DNA from: Albidovulum sp.
GTDB taxonomy: Bacteria; Pseudomonadota; Alphaproteobacteria; Rhodobacterales; Rhodobacteraceae
NCBI GenBank assembly: GCA_030837785.1
Contig: JAUQYA010000082.1
Span: 10,374-74,373 of the forward strand
Direction: 5' to 3'
Length of the DNA stretch: 64,000 nucleotides
A model generated the notes under the pieces. It was not told the origin of the DNA. It worked only from the letters and a program-made list of their open reading frames with translations, and did no database searches. Below, piece by piece: positions 1 through 8,370 of this stretch (its first letter is position 1; every line of letters starts with the position of its first letter). The translations under genes were made by a program, and so were the position numbers.

Positions 1-2409
1 CCCTTCCTCGGCGGGCCTGGCCACCGGCTCGGCCCGGACCTTCTCGCGCTCGCCCCGCTCGCCCCTGTAGCCCAGGCCCGCCATCAGGTCGGCGAACTGT
101 TCCAGCGTCATGCCGGTGATCGACAGCATGTCGGGCGTGGCCTCGAAGCCGGCGCGGCTGTCCTGGGTGCGCAGGATGTCGGCGAGCCGCTCCAGCATGT
201 CGATGCGGATCGCCCGCGCCCCGGCCGGGTGGTAGCCCGAGAGCGTGTAGTAGCCCTTCGGCACGCCGTCGATGTTCGGCACGGTGACGAGACCGGGCGG
301 CGGGCTTTCGGGAAACTCGTCCAGCCCCTCGTGCAGCGACCAGAGCACGAGGCGCAGCCGCGTCGGCGCCGGCTTCAGCAGCGCGGACTGGAAGATCGTG
401 TACTGGCCGAAGCGCACGCCGTGCTTCCTGAGCGCGCCGCGCGTGTCCTGGTCGAGCGCCTTGACCTCGGCCGCGACGCCCTCGCGCGGGATCACGCCGA
501 GCGCCTCGACCAGCCGGAAGGCGAAGCCGCGGGCGAGACCGGTCAGGGCCTCGTCGCGCTGGAGGTTCAGGAGCGGCTCGAACTGCGTGGCGATCTTGCG
601 GTCGATGAAATGCTGGAGCCGCCGGCGCACCTTCTCGGCCACCTCGAAGCCCGCCTCCTCGTCGACGAAGGGCTCGACCTGCGGCTTGAGCACATCGGCG
701 CCCTTCACCAGCTTGCCGACCGCATGGGTGCCCCACATCAGCCCGCCCTGTTCGGTGAAGTCGAACTCGGTGTCGGGGGCGTTGTAGAAGCGGTCCGCGC
801 GCAGATGGAATTCGGGGCGCAGCGCCTCGTAGGCCGCCTGCCGCAACGTCTTCGCCCCGTCGGGAGAGGCCGACCCGTCCTGGCGGAAGCGGAACCCTTC
901 GAGACGGCCGACGAATTCGCCCTCGACCGTCACCTCGCCCTTGTCGTTCACCTCGGCCACGAGGCCCTCCTTCTGCTTGAGCCGGCGAAGAAGAACGCTC
1001 GTCCGCCGGTCCACAAATCTTTGCGTCAGCGCGGCATGGAGCGCGTCCGACAGGCGGTCTTCTACCGCGCGCGTCTCGCCGCGCCAATGAATTTCGTCCG
1101 CGACCCAGCCATTGCGCTGCGCGACATAGGTCCAGGTGCGGATGTAGGCGAGCCGTTTCGACAGCGCGTCGATGTCGCCTTCGGCCTTGTCGATGCGCCG
1201 GATCTGGGCCGCGAGCCAATCATCGGGCACATGGCCATCGCGCAGGAAGGCGAAGATGCGTGACAGCAGATTGGCGTGTTCCTGCGGCGAAATGCCCTGA
1301 AAATCGGGGATTCGGCAGACATCCCACAAAAGCCGCAGGTCGCGCGGATGGCCGAGCAAGTCGCGCACCGCGGGAAGCTCGGCGAGCGCCTTCAGCGCGC
1401 GCAGGTCGTCGGCCTCGCGCCCGCGCTGGAGCCATTCGTTGCCGGGCGAGGCTTCGAGCGAGGCGACGAGCCGGTTGGCCGAGCCGAAGTCGAGATCACC
1501 GGCGCGCCAGTTGAGCCGCCGGATCGGCGCGAAGCGGTGGGTCTCGATGGCGTCGATCACCTCGGGCGCGAGCGCCTCCGCCTCGCCGGTGACGCCGAAG
1601 GTGCCGGGCGCCATGTGGCGGCCGGCGCGGCCGGCGATCTGGGCCAGCTCGTGCGGGAAGAGCGGCCGCATCCGCCAGCCGTCGAACTTCGCAGTGGCCG
1701 AGAAGGCCACATGCCCGATGTCGAGGTTGAGCCCCATGCCGATGGCGTCGGTGGCGACGAGGTAATCGACCTCGCCGGCCTGATACATCGCCACCTGGGC
1801 GTTGCGCGTCCGCGGCGAAAGCGCCCCCATGACCACCGCCGCCCCGCCCTTCTGGCGGCGGATCAGCTCGGCGATGGCATAGACATTTTCAACCGAAAAC
1901 CCGACGATGGCCGACCGCGGCGGCATGCGGCTCAGCTTTTTCGAACCCGTATGGCTGAGCGTCGAGAACCGTTCCCGCTTCAGGAACTGCACCCGCGGCA
2001 CCAGCGCGGCGATCGCGCCCCGCATCGTGTCGGAACCAAGGAACAGCGTCTCCAGGAGCCCCCGCGCGTTCAGCAGGCGGTCGGTGAAGACATGGCCGCG
2101 CTCGGGGTCGGCGCAAAGCTGGATCTCGTCGACGGCGAGGAAGTCGCAGCCGATGTCGGTCGGCATCGCCTCGACCGTGCAGACCCAGTATTGCGCCCGG
2201 GCGCCGACGATGCGTTCCTCGCCGGTGACCAGTGCGGCGACCGAGGGGCCGCGGGCGGCGACGATGCGGTCGTAGACCTCGCGGGCGAGAAGGCGCAGGG
2301 GCAGGCCGATGACGCCGGTGCGGTGCGCCAGCATCCGTTCGATGGCATAGTGCGTCTTGCCGGTATTCGTCGGCCCGAGGACCGCCGTGATCCTCGCGTC
2401 CGGACCCAT
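1..2409 (-). CDS. Suv3/MgpS-type ATP-dependent RNA/DNA helicase, C-terminus off the window
   Basis: The gene reads from the ATG at 2409 towards position 1 without a stop, so at least 803 residues are present and the C-terminus is missing. Near the N-terminus is a P-loop GPTNTGKT (residues 12-19) and a Walker B-like DEIQ (94-97), the pair typical of the Suv3/MgpS branch of superfamily 2. The second RecA-like domain follows (VATDAIGMGLNLDI, then QIAGRAGR, motif VI). After that comes a long helical region without catalytic motifs. The family unwinds RNA or RNA/DNA duplexes. The cellular role here is not defined by the sequence. The TPR gene lies 10 bp upstream on the same strand, suggesting one transcript. 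Confidence 0.9.
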   Translation of the reverse strand, partial: MGPDARITAVLGPTNTGKTHYAIERMLAHRTGVIGLPLRLLAREVYDRIVAARGPSVAALVTGEERIVGARAQYWVCTVEAMPTDIGCDFLAVDEIQLCADPERGHVFTDRLLNARGLLETLFLGSDTMRGAIAALVPRVQFLKRERFSTLSHTGSKKLSRMPPRSAIVGFSVENVYAIAELIRRQKGGAAVVMGALSPRTRNAQVAMYQAGEVDYLVATDAIGMGLNLDIGHVAFSATAKFDGWRMRPLFPHELAQIAGRAGRHMAPGTFGVTGEAEALAPEVIDAIETHRFAPIRRLNWRAGDLDFGSANRLVASLEASPGNEWLQRGREADDLRALKALAELPAVRDLLGHPRDLRLLWDVCRIPDFQGISPQEHANLLSRIFAFLRDGHVPDDWLAAQIRRIDKAEGDIDALSKRLAYIRTWTYVAQRNGWVADEIHWRGETRAVEDRLSDALHAALTQRFVDRRTSVLLRRLKQKEGLVAEVNDKGEVTVEGEFVGRLEGFRFRQDGSASPDGAKTLRQAAYEALRPEFHLRADRFYNAPDTEFDFTEQGGLMWGTHAVGKLVKGADVLKPQVEPFVDEEAGFEVAEKVRRRLQHFIDRKIATQFEPLLNLQRDEALTGLARGFAFRLVEALGVIPREGVAAEVKALDQDTRGALRKHGVRFGQYTIFQSALLKPAPTRLRLVLWSLHEGLDEFPESPPPGLVTVPNIDGVPKGYYTLSGYHPAGARAIRIDMLERLADILRTQDSRAGFEATPDMLSITGMTLEQFADLMAGLGYRGERGEREKVRAEPVARPAEEG

Positions 2410-2419
2410 GCGCCTGCTC

Positions 2420-2977
2420 CTAGAGTGCCGTGCCGGTCGTCTTCTTTTCCAGCCGGTCGAGAGCCTCATGTATGGTCTGCTGGTGCGGATGTATAGCCAG
2501 CGAGGCGCGATAGGCCTTCATCGCCGCCGCGTTCTCGCCGAGCTCCTCCAGAATCATCCCCAGCCCGTCGAGCGCGCCGAAGTGGTGCTCGTTCAGCGCC
2601 AGCGCGCGGCCGATGTCGGACACCGAGGGGCCGAGCTGGCCGGCGAGGTAGAAGGCGGTCGCCCGCGCGTTCCAGCCCTCGGCGAAATCCGGCGCATGGT
2701 CGGTCAGCGCGGTCAGATGCTCGATCGCGGCGGCAAGGTCGCCGGCCTCGATCGCGTCCTTGCCACGCTTGAGCAGGAGGTCCATCGCCGGCGAGCCGGA
2801 GCGCGACCATTCGCGCAGGATGTCGGCCTGGGTGCGCTGCCATTCGGCATTGGCGGGGTCGGCAAGTTCGGCATAGAGCCGGTCGAGCGGTTCGGCCGCG
2901 AGCGCGAACTGGCCGAGCGGTAACGCTGCGGCACAGACGAAGAAAACCGCGCGGAAGTGGGTGGCGATGCGTCCCAT
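2420..2977 (-). CDS. Secreted tetratricopeptide-repeat protein
   Basis: A 185-residue protein with an N-terminal hydrophobic signal segment (residues about 8-27, ending ALAA). About three TPR units follow (roughly 70-170), with the spacing A-A-x-x-x-Y and the G/A-rich turns of TPR helices. It should act as a protein-interaction scaffold in the periplasm or at the outer face of the inner membrane; no partner is evident. It sits directly upstream of the helicase and divergent from the SCP2 gene, with about 70 bp between for promoters. Confidence 0.85.
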   Translation of the reverse strand: MGRIATHFRAVFFVCAAALPLGQFALAAEPLDRLYAELADPANAEWQRTQADILREWSRSGSPAMDLLLKRGKDAIEAGDLAAAIEHLTALTDHAPDFAEGWNARATAFYLAGQLGPSVSDIGRALALNEHHFGALDGLGMILEELGENAAAMKAYRASLAIHPHQQTIHEALDRLEKKTTGTAL

Positions 2978-3046
2978 AACGGTGCAGAGTGTAGCCGAAA
3001 CCCGGACCCTGCGCGAGGGGCCGGGCAGTCACATTTGGAGGAACGC

Positions 3047-3334
3047 ATGAGCGATGTGGTGAACGCGGCCGTGGCCGCGCTGAGCGAGAAACTGTCCGGC
3101 GGCCTGCCCGGCACGGCCAAGTTCGTGATCGCGGGCGAAGGCGCGCTGATGATCGACGGCACCGGCGTGCGGGCGGGCGACGAGGACGCCGACGTCACCA
3201 TCACCGCCGACCGCGACACCTTCGAGGGGCTTCTGTCGGGCGATGTGAACCCGACGGCCGCCTTCATGCAGGGCAAGCTTTCCATCGACGGCGACATGGG
3301 TCTTGCGATGCAGCTTGGTGCGGCGCTCGGCTGA
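3047..3334 (+). CDS. SCP2 sterol-binding-domain protein
   Basis: A 95-residue protein that is essentially a single SCP2 domain: KFVIAGEGALMIDGTGV, then DADVTITADRDTFEGLLSG and a C-terminal PTAAFMQGKLSIDGDMGLAM. Such proteins bind lipids or acyl chains in a hydrophobic tunnel. The ATG at 3047 is preceded by GGAGG six bases upstream, which decides this start over an upstream in-frame ATG. The hydrolase gene begins 2 bp after the stop, so the two are probably co-translated, and a lipid-related role is plausible. Confidence 0.9.
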   Translation: MSDVVNAAVAALSEKLSGGLPGTAKFVIAGEGALMIDGTGVRAGDEDADVTITADRDTFEGLLSGDVNPTAAFMQGKLSIDGDMGLAMQLGAALG

Positions 3335-3336
3335 GG

Positions 3337-4272
3337 ATGGCGGCCGCGCCCTTCTACGCCGATGTGGCCGAGGCGCCCGGCGGCGAGGCCTGCGTCTGGC
3401 TCGACACGTCGGACGGGGTGCGGGTCCGCGCCGCCTGTTGGCGAGGGGGCAGCAAGGGAACCGTGCTCCTGTTCCCCGGCCGCACCGAATATGTCGAGAA
3501 ATACGGCCCCGCAGCGGGCGAGTTCGCCCGGCGCGGCTATGCGATGGCGACGATCGACTGGCGCGGCCAGGGCATCGCCGACCGGCTTCTCGACGAACCC
3601 GCGCCCGGGCATGTCGGGCGCTTCACCGACTACCAGCGCGACGTGGCGGCGCTGGTGGCGTTCCTGCGCGCCGAAGCGCTGCCAGAGCCCTGGTTCCTCG
3701 TCGGCCATTCGATGGGGGGCTGCATCGGGCTGAGGGCGCTTCACGAAGGGCTGGCGGTGCGGGCGGTGGCGTTTTCGGCGCCGATGCTGGGGATCAGGAT
3801 GCACCCGGCGCTCCGCCCCGTCGCCTGGGCGCTGGCGACGCTGGGGCCCGTGGTCGGGCTGGGCGACCGGCTGGTGCCCTCGACCTCGCCGATGACCTAT
3901 GTGCTCGAGGCGCCGTTCGAGGGGAACTTCCTGACCCGCGATCGCGCGATGTATGAATTCATGCAGCGCCAGTTGACCCTGCACCCCGATCTGGCCATCG
4001 GCGGCCCGACGCTGACCTGGCTGCGCGAGGCGCTGCGCGAGAGCCGCGCGCTGGCGCGCATGCCCTCGCCCGCGCTGCCCTGCCTGACCATGCTCGGGCG
4101 CGCCGAGCGCATCGTCGACATCGGCGCGATCCGGGACCGGATGAACCGCTGGCCGGGGGCGGCGTTCGACCTTGTCGAGGACGCCGAACACGAGCTGATG
4201 ATGGAGGGCCCGGGCATCAGGGCGCGGTTCTACGACGGCGCGGCGGCGCTCTTCGACGCCCACCGCGGCTGA
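3337..4272 (+). CDS. Alpha/beta hydrolase, lysophospholipase (PldB) type
   Basis: A 311-residue protein of the serine aminopeptidase/lysophospholipase family. Visible elements are the strand-turn LLFPGRTEYVEKY, the DWRGQG segment, the nucleophile elbow GHSMGG (Ser near residue 127), a late aspartate region (RAERIVDIGAIR) and the catalytic-His segment EDAEHELMME. No signal peptide is seen, so it is probably cytoplasmic. It follows the SCP2 gene by 2 bp and converges on the proteasome-like gene. The exact substrate (lysophospholipid, monoglyceride or other ester) cannot be told from sequence. Confidence 0.88.
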   Translation: MAAAPFYADVAEAPGGEACVWLDTSDGVRVRAACWRGGSKGTVLLFPGRTEYVEKYGPAAGEFARRGYAMATIDWRGQGIADRLLDEPAPGHVGRFTDYQRDVAALVAFLRAEALPEPWFLVGHSMGGCIGLRALHEGLAVRAVAFSAPMLGIRMHPALRPVAWALATLGPVVGLGDRLVPSTSPMTYVLEAPFEGNFLTRDRAMYEFMQRQLTLHPDLAIGGPTLTWLREALRESRALARMPSPALPCLTMLGRAERIVDIGAIRDRMNRWPGAAFDLVEDAEHELMMEGPGIRARFYDGAAALFDAHRG

Positions 4273-4281
4273 CCTTCCGGG

Positions 4282-5007
4282 TCAGATCCGGATCTTGGCG
4301 AAACTGTCCCTGAGCGCCTTCGACCATGCGGCGCTGATGCGGGCGAAGTCCTGATCGCCCGCTTCGAACCGCCGGGTGAAGGCGACCCGGCATTCGCCGG
4401 CCGGGATCACCGCGAGGTCAAGCGGCATTCCGACCGAGAGGTTCGACCGCAGCGTCGAGTCCATCGACAGCAGCACCGCCTTCTGCGCGTCGGCGAGCGA
4501 GGTGGAGCGCCGCACCACCCGGTCGAGGATCGGCTTGCCGTACTTGTGCTCGCCGATCTGGAGGAACGGCGTGTCCTCGGTCGCCTCGATGAAGTTGCCT
4601 TCGGGGTAGATGAGGAACATCCGCATCGCCCCCCCCTTGCGCTGACCCGCGACGATCATCGAGGCAGAGGCCCCCTGGCGCATGACGGCAAGCTTGTCGT
4701 CCACCGCCTGGCGCACCCGGGCGAGCCGGTTGCCGACGATCTCGGCCACCTTGAGCATCGTCGGCGCCAGAAGGATCGAGGTTTCGGGCGTGGCGTCCGG
4801 GTCTTCGACCGCCTCGCGCAGTTCGGCGACGGTGGTCTGGGTGATCGACAGGCTGCCCGCGGTCAGGATCACCACGATCCGCTCGCCGGGGTTCTCGAAG
4901 GTGAACATCTTGCGGTAGGTGGCGATGTTGTCGAGCCCGGCATTGGTGCGCGTGTCCGACAGAAGTACCATGCCGTCGTTGAGAAGCAGCCCCACGCAAT
5001 ATGTCAT
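4282..5007 (-). CDS. Proteasome-type (Ntn-hydrolase) peptidase
   Basis: A 241-residue Ntn-hydrolase related to 20S proteasome subunits. With the ATG at 5007 the protein begins MTYCVGLLLNDG, which places Thr2 as the likely N-terminal nucleophile after Met removal. The SDTRTNAG segment and a following lysine (YRKMF) match the proteasome Asp17/Lys33 pattern. An upstream in-frame start at 5067 would bury the nucleophile and is rejected. It is the last gene of a run with the transglutaminase, alpha-E and ATP-grasp genes. In this conserved gene set it is predicted to process a peptide or isopeptide product; the substrate is unknown. Confidence 0.85.
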   Translation of the reverse strand: MTYCVGLLLNDGMVLLSDTRTNAGLDNIATYRKMFTFENPGERIVVILTAGSLSITQTTVAELREAVEDPDATPETSILLAPTMLKVAEIVGNRLARVRQAVDDKLAVMRQGASASMIVAGQRKGGAMRMFLIYPEGNFIEATEDTPFLQIGEHKYGKPILDRVVRRSTSLADAQKAVLLSMDSTLRSNLSVGMPLDLAVIPAGECRVAFTRRFEAGDQDFARISAAWSKALRDSFAKIRI

Positions 5008-5041
5008 CGTCCGGTTCCCGTTGGCTCTGGCCCGCGCGACA

Positions 5042-5854
5042 CTATTGCTGGCCCTGCCCGACCGCAACCGTCACGTCGAGCGTCTCGCGCCCGGCACCCT
5101 GTGCGATGCCGCGGATCGGGGCGGCGTCGCGGGCGTCGAGGCCGGAGCCCAGGCGCACATAGCGGTCGTCGGGGCAGCAGCGGTTGGCCGGGTCGAAGCC
5201 GATCCAGCCGAGGCCCTCGATCCAGACCTCGGCCCAGGCATGGGCCGCCTCGTGGGGCGAGCCGTCCTCGGTCGCGAAGAGGTAGCCCGAGACGTAGCGG
5301 GCGGGAATGCCGAGCGCACGCGCGGCGGCGATCAGCGCATGGGCATGGTCCTGGCAGACCCCTTCGCCCAGCGCCATCGCCTCGGCCGCCGTGGTGTGCG
5401 CCTCGGTGGCGCCGGGCCGGTAGGCGATGGCCTCGGCGACGAGGCGCGACAGCGCATGCGTGCGCGCGAGCGGTTCGGCCGCCTCGGCCGCGGCGGTGCG
5501 GGCCAGATCGGCAAGCTGCGCGTCGGCCCGCGTCGCCTGCGTCTCGCGCAGGTAGACGGCGGGGTTGACGGCCTCGCGGTGGCCGGTGAGAAGGCCGGCG
5601 AGGTCGGCGGTCTCCACCCTGCCGTCGACGGTGACGGCCACATGGTCGGCCGGCCCCCTGAGCGACCAGCTTTCGATCCAGTCGCCCGCGCCATCGCGGA
5701 AGCCCGCGCCCCTCTGGCCGCCCTCCACCGCAACCCGCCAGTCGATCACCCGCTGACCGGCGAAGTCCGACGGGGTCAGGCGCAGGCTCTGCACCGCCAT
5801 GCGGATCGGCGCGTCGTAGCGGTAGCTGGTGCGGTGGGCGACGCTGAGGATCAT
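5042..5854 (-). CDS. Transglutaminase-like cysteine protease family protein
   Basis: A 270-residue protein starting MILSVAHRTSYRYD, the typical N-terminal beta domain of bacterial transglutaminase-like proteins. The core has the Cys-His-Asp triad: GEGVCQDHAHA (Cys), HAWAEVWI (His) and FDPANR (Asp). Its ATG lies inside the stop of the alpha-E gene (ATGA overlap, 5851-5854), so the two are translationally coupled. Fold members hydrolyse or transfer peptide amide bonds. In this operon type it probably acts on the same peptide or amide that the ATP-grasp ligase makes. Confidence 0.9.
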   Translation of the reverse strand: MILSVAHRTSYRYDAPIRMAVQSLRLTPSDFAGQRVIDWRVAVEGGQRGAGFRDGAGDWIESWSLRGPADHVAVTVDGRVETADLAGLLTGHREAVNPAVYLRETQATRADAQLADLARTAAAEAAEPLARTHALSRLVAEAIAYRPGATEAHTTAAEAMALGEGVCQDHAHALIAAARALGIPARYVSGYLFATEDGSPHEAAHAWAEVWIEGLGWIGFDPANRCCPDDRYVRLGSGLDARDAAPIRGIAQGAGRETLDVTVAVGQGQQ

Positions 5855-6804
5855 CGCATCTCTCCGCTGAGGTAGGTTTCGCGCACCGCGTCCGACAGCT
5901 TGGCCGCCCGGCGGATGAACCGGCTGAGGAACTCGTGCAGCCCCTCCTCGAAGACCGCCTCGATGGTGAGCCGCGCGAGCTCGTCGCGGAGCGCGTCGGC
6001 CGCGTCCTGCGCCGGCGTCATGCGCCCGTAGGCGACGGCGAGGTTGTCGAGATTCACCGCCGCGCCGACGATGGAGGTCGTGAGCGAACGCGGGCACTGG
6101 CGGTTGAGGATGAAGAAATCGGCGACCTTGGCCGCGGTGATCTCGCCGCCATAGGCCCAGTGGAAGGCGCGGTGGGCCGAAAGCGCCCTGAGCAGCGTCG
6201 TCCACTGGTAGGTGTCGAGCCCGGTGCCGATGTATTCGGCGCGCGGCAGCAGGACGTAGTATTTCACGTCGATGAGGCGCGCGGTGTTGTCGGCGCGCTC
6301 CAGCCGGTAGCCGAGACCGAGGAAATCGTAGCCGTCGCGCCGGAGCAGCGTGGTGTCGATGGCGCCCCTGACCTGGGCGGCGTGGCGCATCGTCCATTCG
6401 GTGAGCCGGCCGAGGTCCAGCCCGCTGCGCGGTTGGCGTTCGAGCTGACGCAGTTCCTGGAACGCGGTGTTGAGCGCATCCCAGACCTGGGAGGTCAGCG
6501 CCGTGCGCACGATCCGGCCGTTTTCGCGCGCCCGGTCGAGGCAGGAGGCGATCGAGGAGGGGTTGTCGCGGTCGAAGAAGAGATAGCTTTCGATGTTGCG
6601 CTGCACCGGGTCGCCATACTTGCCGGCAAAGCCCGCGGCGGTGCCGGAAGCCTGCAAAAGCGAATCCCATTCGTTGCGGTAGCCGTGCCCGGCCGAGGGC
6701 AGAAGCGCGATGCGTGCCCCGACCTCGAGAAGCCGCGCCATCATCTCGGCCCGCTCCATGTAGCGGCCGATCCAGAACAGGTTTTCCGCGGTCCGGCTCA
6801 GCAC
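5851..6804 (-). CDS. Alpha-E domain-containing protein
   Basis: A 317-residue, almost wholly helical protein with the characteristic start MLSRTAENLFWIGRYMERAE and the conserved R/E-rich helices of the alpha-E (COG2307) family. No catalytic motif is known. In other genomes it is almost always beside, or fused to, the circularly permuted ATP-grasp protein found 4 bp upstream here, so it is inferred to be a partner or scaffold of that ligase. It overlaps the transglutaminase start by 4 bp. Confidence 0.93.
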   Translation of the reverse strand: MLSRTAENLFWIGRYMERAEMMARLLEVGARIALLPSAGHGYRNEWDSLLQASGTAAGFAGKYGDPVQRNIESYLFFDRDNPSSIASCLDRARENGRIVRTALTSQVWDALNTAFQELRQLERQPRSGLDLGRLTEWTMRHAAQVRGAIDTTLLRRDGYDFLGLGYRLERADNTARLIDVKYYVLLPRAEYIGTGLDTYQWTTLLRALSAHRAFHWAYGGEITAAKVADFFILNRQCPRSLTTSIVGAAVNLDNLAVAYGRMTPAQDAADALRDELARLTIEAVFEEGLHEFLSRFIRRAAKLSDAVRETYLSGEMR

Positions 6805-6808
6805 CCCA

Positions 6809-8224
6809 TCACTCCGCCAGCACCCATGTATCCTTGACCCCGCCGCCCTGCGAGGAATTGACCACGAGCGAACCTTCTGTCAGCGCCACCCGCGTAAGCC
6901 CGCCGGGCACAAGCTCGATCGTCTCGCCGACAAGGCAGTAGGGGCGCAGGTCGACATGGCGGGGCGCGATCCCCTCGGCCACGAAGGACGGGCAGGTGGA
7001 CAGCGCCAGCGTCGGCTGGGCGATGTAGTTGGCGGGTTCGGCCACGATCTTGTGGCGGAACGCCTCCACCTCGGCGGCCGTCGATTTCGGCCCGACCAGC
7101 ATCCCGTAGCCGCCCGAGCCGTGCACCTCCTTCACCACGAGGTCCGCGAGGTGGGCGAGGACGTATTTCAGATCGTCCTGTTTCGCGCATTGCCAGGTGG
7201 GCACGTTCTGCAGGATCGGCTCCTCGCCGAGATAGAAGCGGATCATCTCCGGCACATGGGTATAGACGGCCTTGTCGTCGGCCACGCCCGCGCCGGGGGC
7301 CGAACAGATCATCACCCCGCCCGAGCGGTAGACATCCATCAGCCCCGCCACGCCCAGCATGGACTCGGGGCGGAAGCAAAGCGGGTCGAGGAAGGCGTCG
7401 TCGATCCGGCGATAGATCACGTCCACCCGCTTCGGGCCTTCGGTGGTGCGCATCCAGACGAGGCCGCCCTCGACGAAAAGGTCGGGCCCCTCGACAAGCT
7501 CCATCCCCATCAGGTCGGCGAGGAAGGAGTGTTCGTAGTAAGCCGAGTTGTAGTGGCCGGGGGTCAGGATGACGATGCAGGGCTCGCCCTCGCAGCGCGC
7601 CGGCGCGACCGAGGCCAGCGTGCGGCGGAGAAGCTGCGGATAGGCCTCCACCGGCTCGATACGGTTCTCGCGGAAAAGTGCCGGGAACATCCGCATCATG
7701 ATCTCGCGGTTCTCCAGCATGTAGGAGACGCCCGAGGGCGTGCGGCAGTTGTCCTCGAGCACAAAGAAGTCCTCGGGCCCGGTGCGCACGAGGTCGATGC
7801 CGACGATGTGGGAGAAGACCCCCTTCGGCGGCACGAAGCCCGCCACCGCCTTTTCATAGGCTTCGTTGCCATAGACGAGATGGGCGGGGATACGGCCCGC
7901 GCGCACGAACTCTCCGCGCCCGTAGACATCGACGAGGAAGGCATTGAGCGCCCGCGCCCGCTGCTTGATGCCGCGTTCCAGCCGGCGCCACTCGCCTTGC
8001 GTGAAGACGCGGGGGAACATGTCGAAGGGGATCAGCCGGTCGGGATCGCCGCCCTCGCCATAGACCGCGAAGGTGATGCCGATGCGGCGGAAAAGCGCCT
8101 CGGCCTCGGCCTGCTTCATCTGGCGCAACTCGGCCGGCATGTTGCGCGTCCAGTCCTCGAGACGTCCGTAGGGCGGGCGCACCGCCCGGCCTTCGAACAT
8201 CTCGTTGAAGAACGCCGGCGCCAT
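6809..8224 (-). CDS. Circularly permuted type 2 ATP-grasp protein
   Basis: A 471-residue protein of the COG2308 family. Recognisable blocks are the start with FNEMFEG...RPPYGRLEDW, IVGIDLVRTGPEDFFVLEDNCRTPSGVSYMLENRE (acidic ATP/Mg site), ILTPGHYNSAYYEHSFLAD, and VKEVHGSGGYGMLVGP (glycine-rich ATP-grasp loop). ATP-grasp enzymes make amide bonds through an acyl-phosphate. It is the first gene of the four-gene operon with alpha-E, transglutaminase and proteasome-like genes, a set that published comparative work proposed as a peptide-ligation/modification system. The natural substrate is unknown. The 146 bp upstream hold the promoter region shared with the divergent exonuclease gene. Confidence 0.92.
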   Translation of the reverse strand: MAPAFFNEMFEGRAVRPPYGRLEDWTRNMPAELRQMKQAEAEALFRRIGITFAVYGEGGDPDRLIPFDMFPRVFTQGEWRRLERGIKQRARALNAFLVDVYGRGEFVRAGRIPAHLVYGNEAYEKAVAGFVPPKGVFSHIVGIDLVRTGPEDFFVLEDNCRTPSGVSYMLENREIMMRMFPALFRENRIEPVEAYPQLLRRTLASVAPARCEGEPCIVILTPGHYNSAYYEHSFLADLMGMELVEGPDLFVEGGLVWMRTTEGPKRVDVIYRRIDDAFLDPLCFRPESMLGVAGLMDVYRSGGVMICSAPGAGVADDKAVYTHVPEMIRFYLGEEPILQNVPTWQCAKQDDLKYVLAHLADLVVKEVHGSGGYGMLVGPKSTAAEVEAFRHKIVAEPANYIAQPTLALSTCPSFVAEGIAPRHVDLRPYCLVGETIELVPGGLTRVALTEGSLVVNSSQGGGVKDTWVLAE

Positions 8225-8370
8225 CCCCTGCCCCTCTGGTCCCGTCCGGAAAACCTTAGGCGGCGAAATCCCGCTTGTGAAGCGGAACAGGGGCGGTGTT
8301 TGCGCCCCGATGCCCCCGGCGCAGGGAAAATGCGACTGGAGGCGGGGGGCGCCTCGGGTAGACTGGCCCG

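Noticed and set aside
2713..4263. A 516-codon minus-strand open frame
   Set aside because: It runs opposite to the SCP2 and hydrolase genes, is proline/arginine-rich and has no domain; high GC makes such shadows common.
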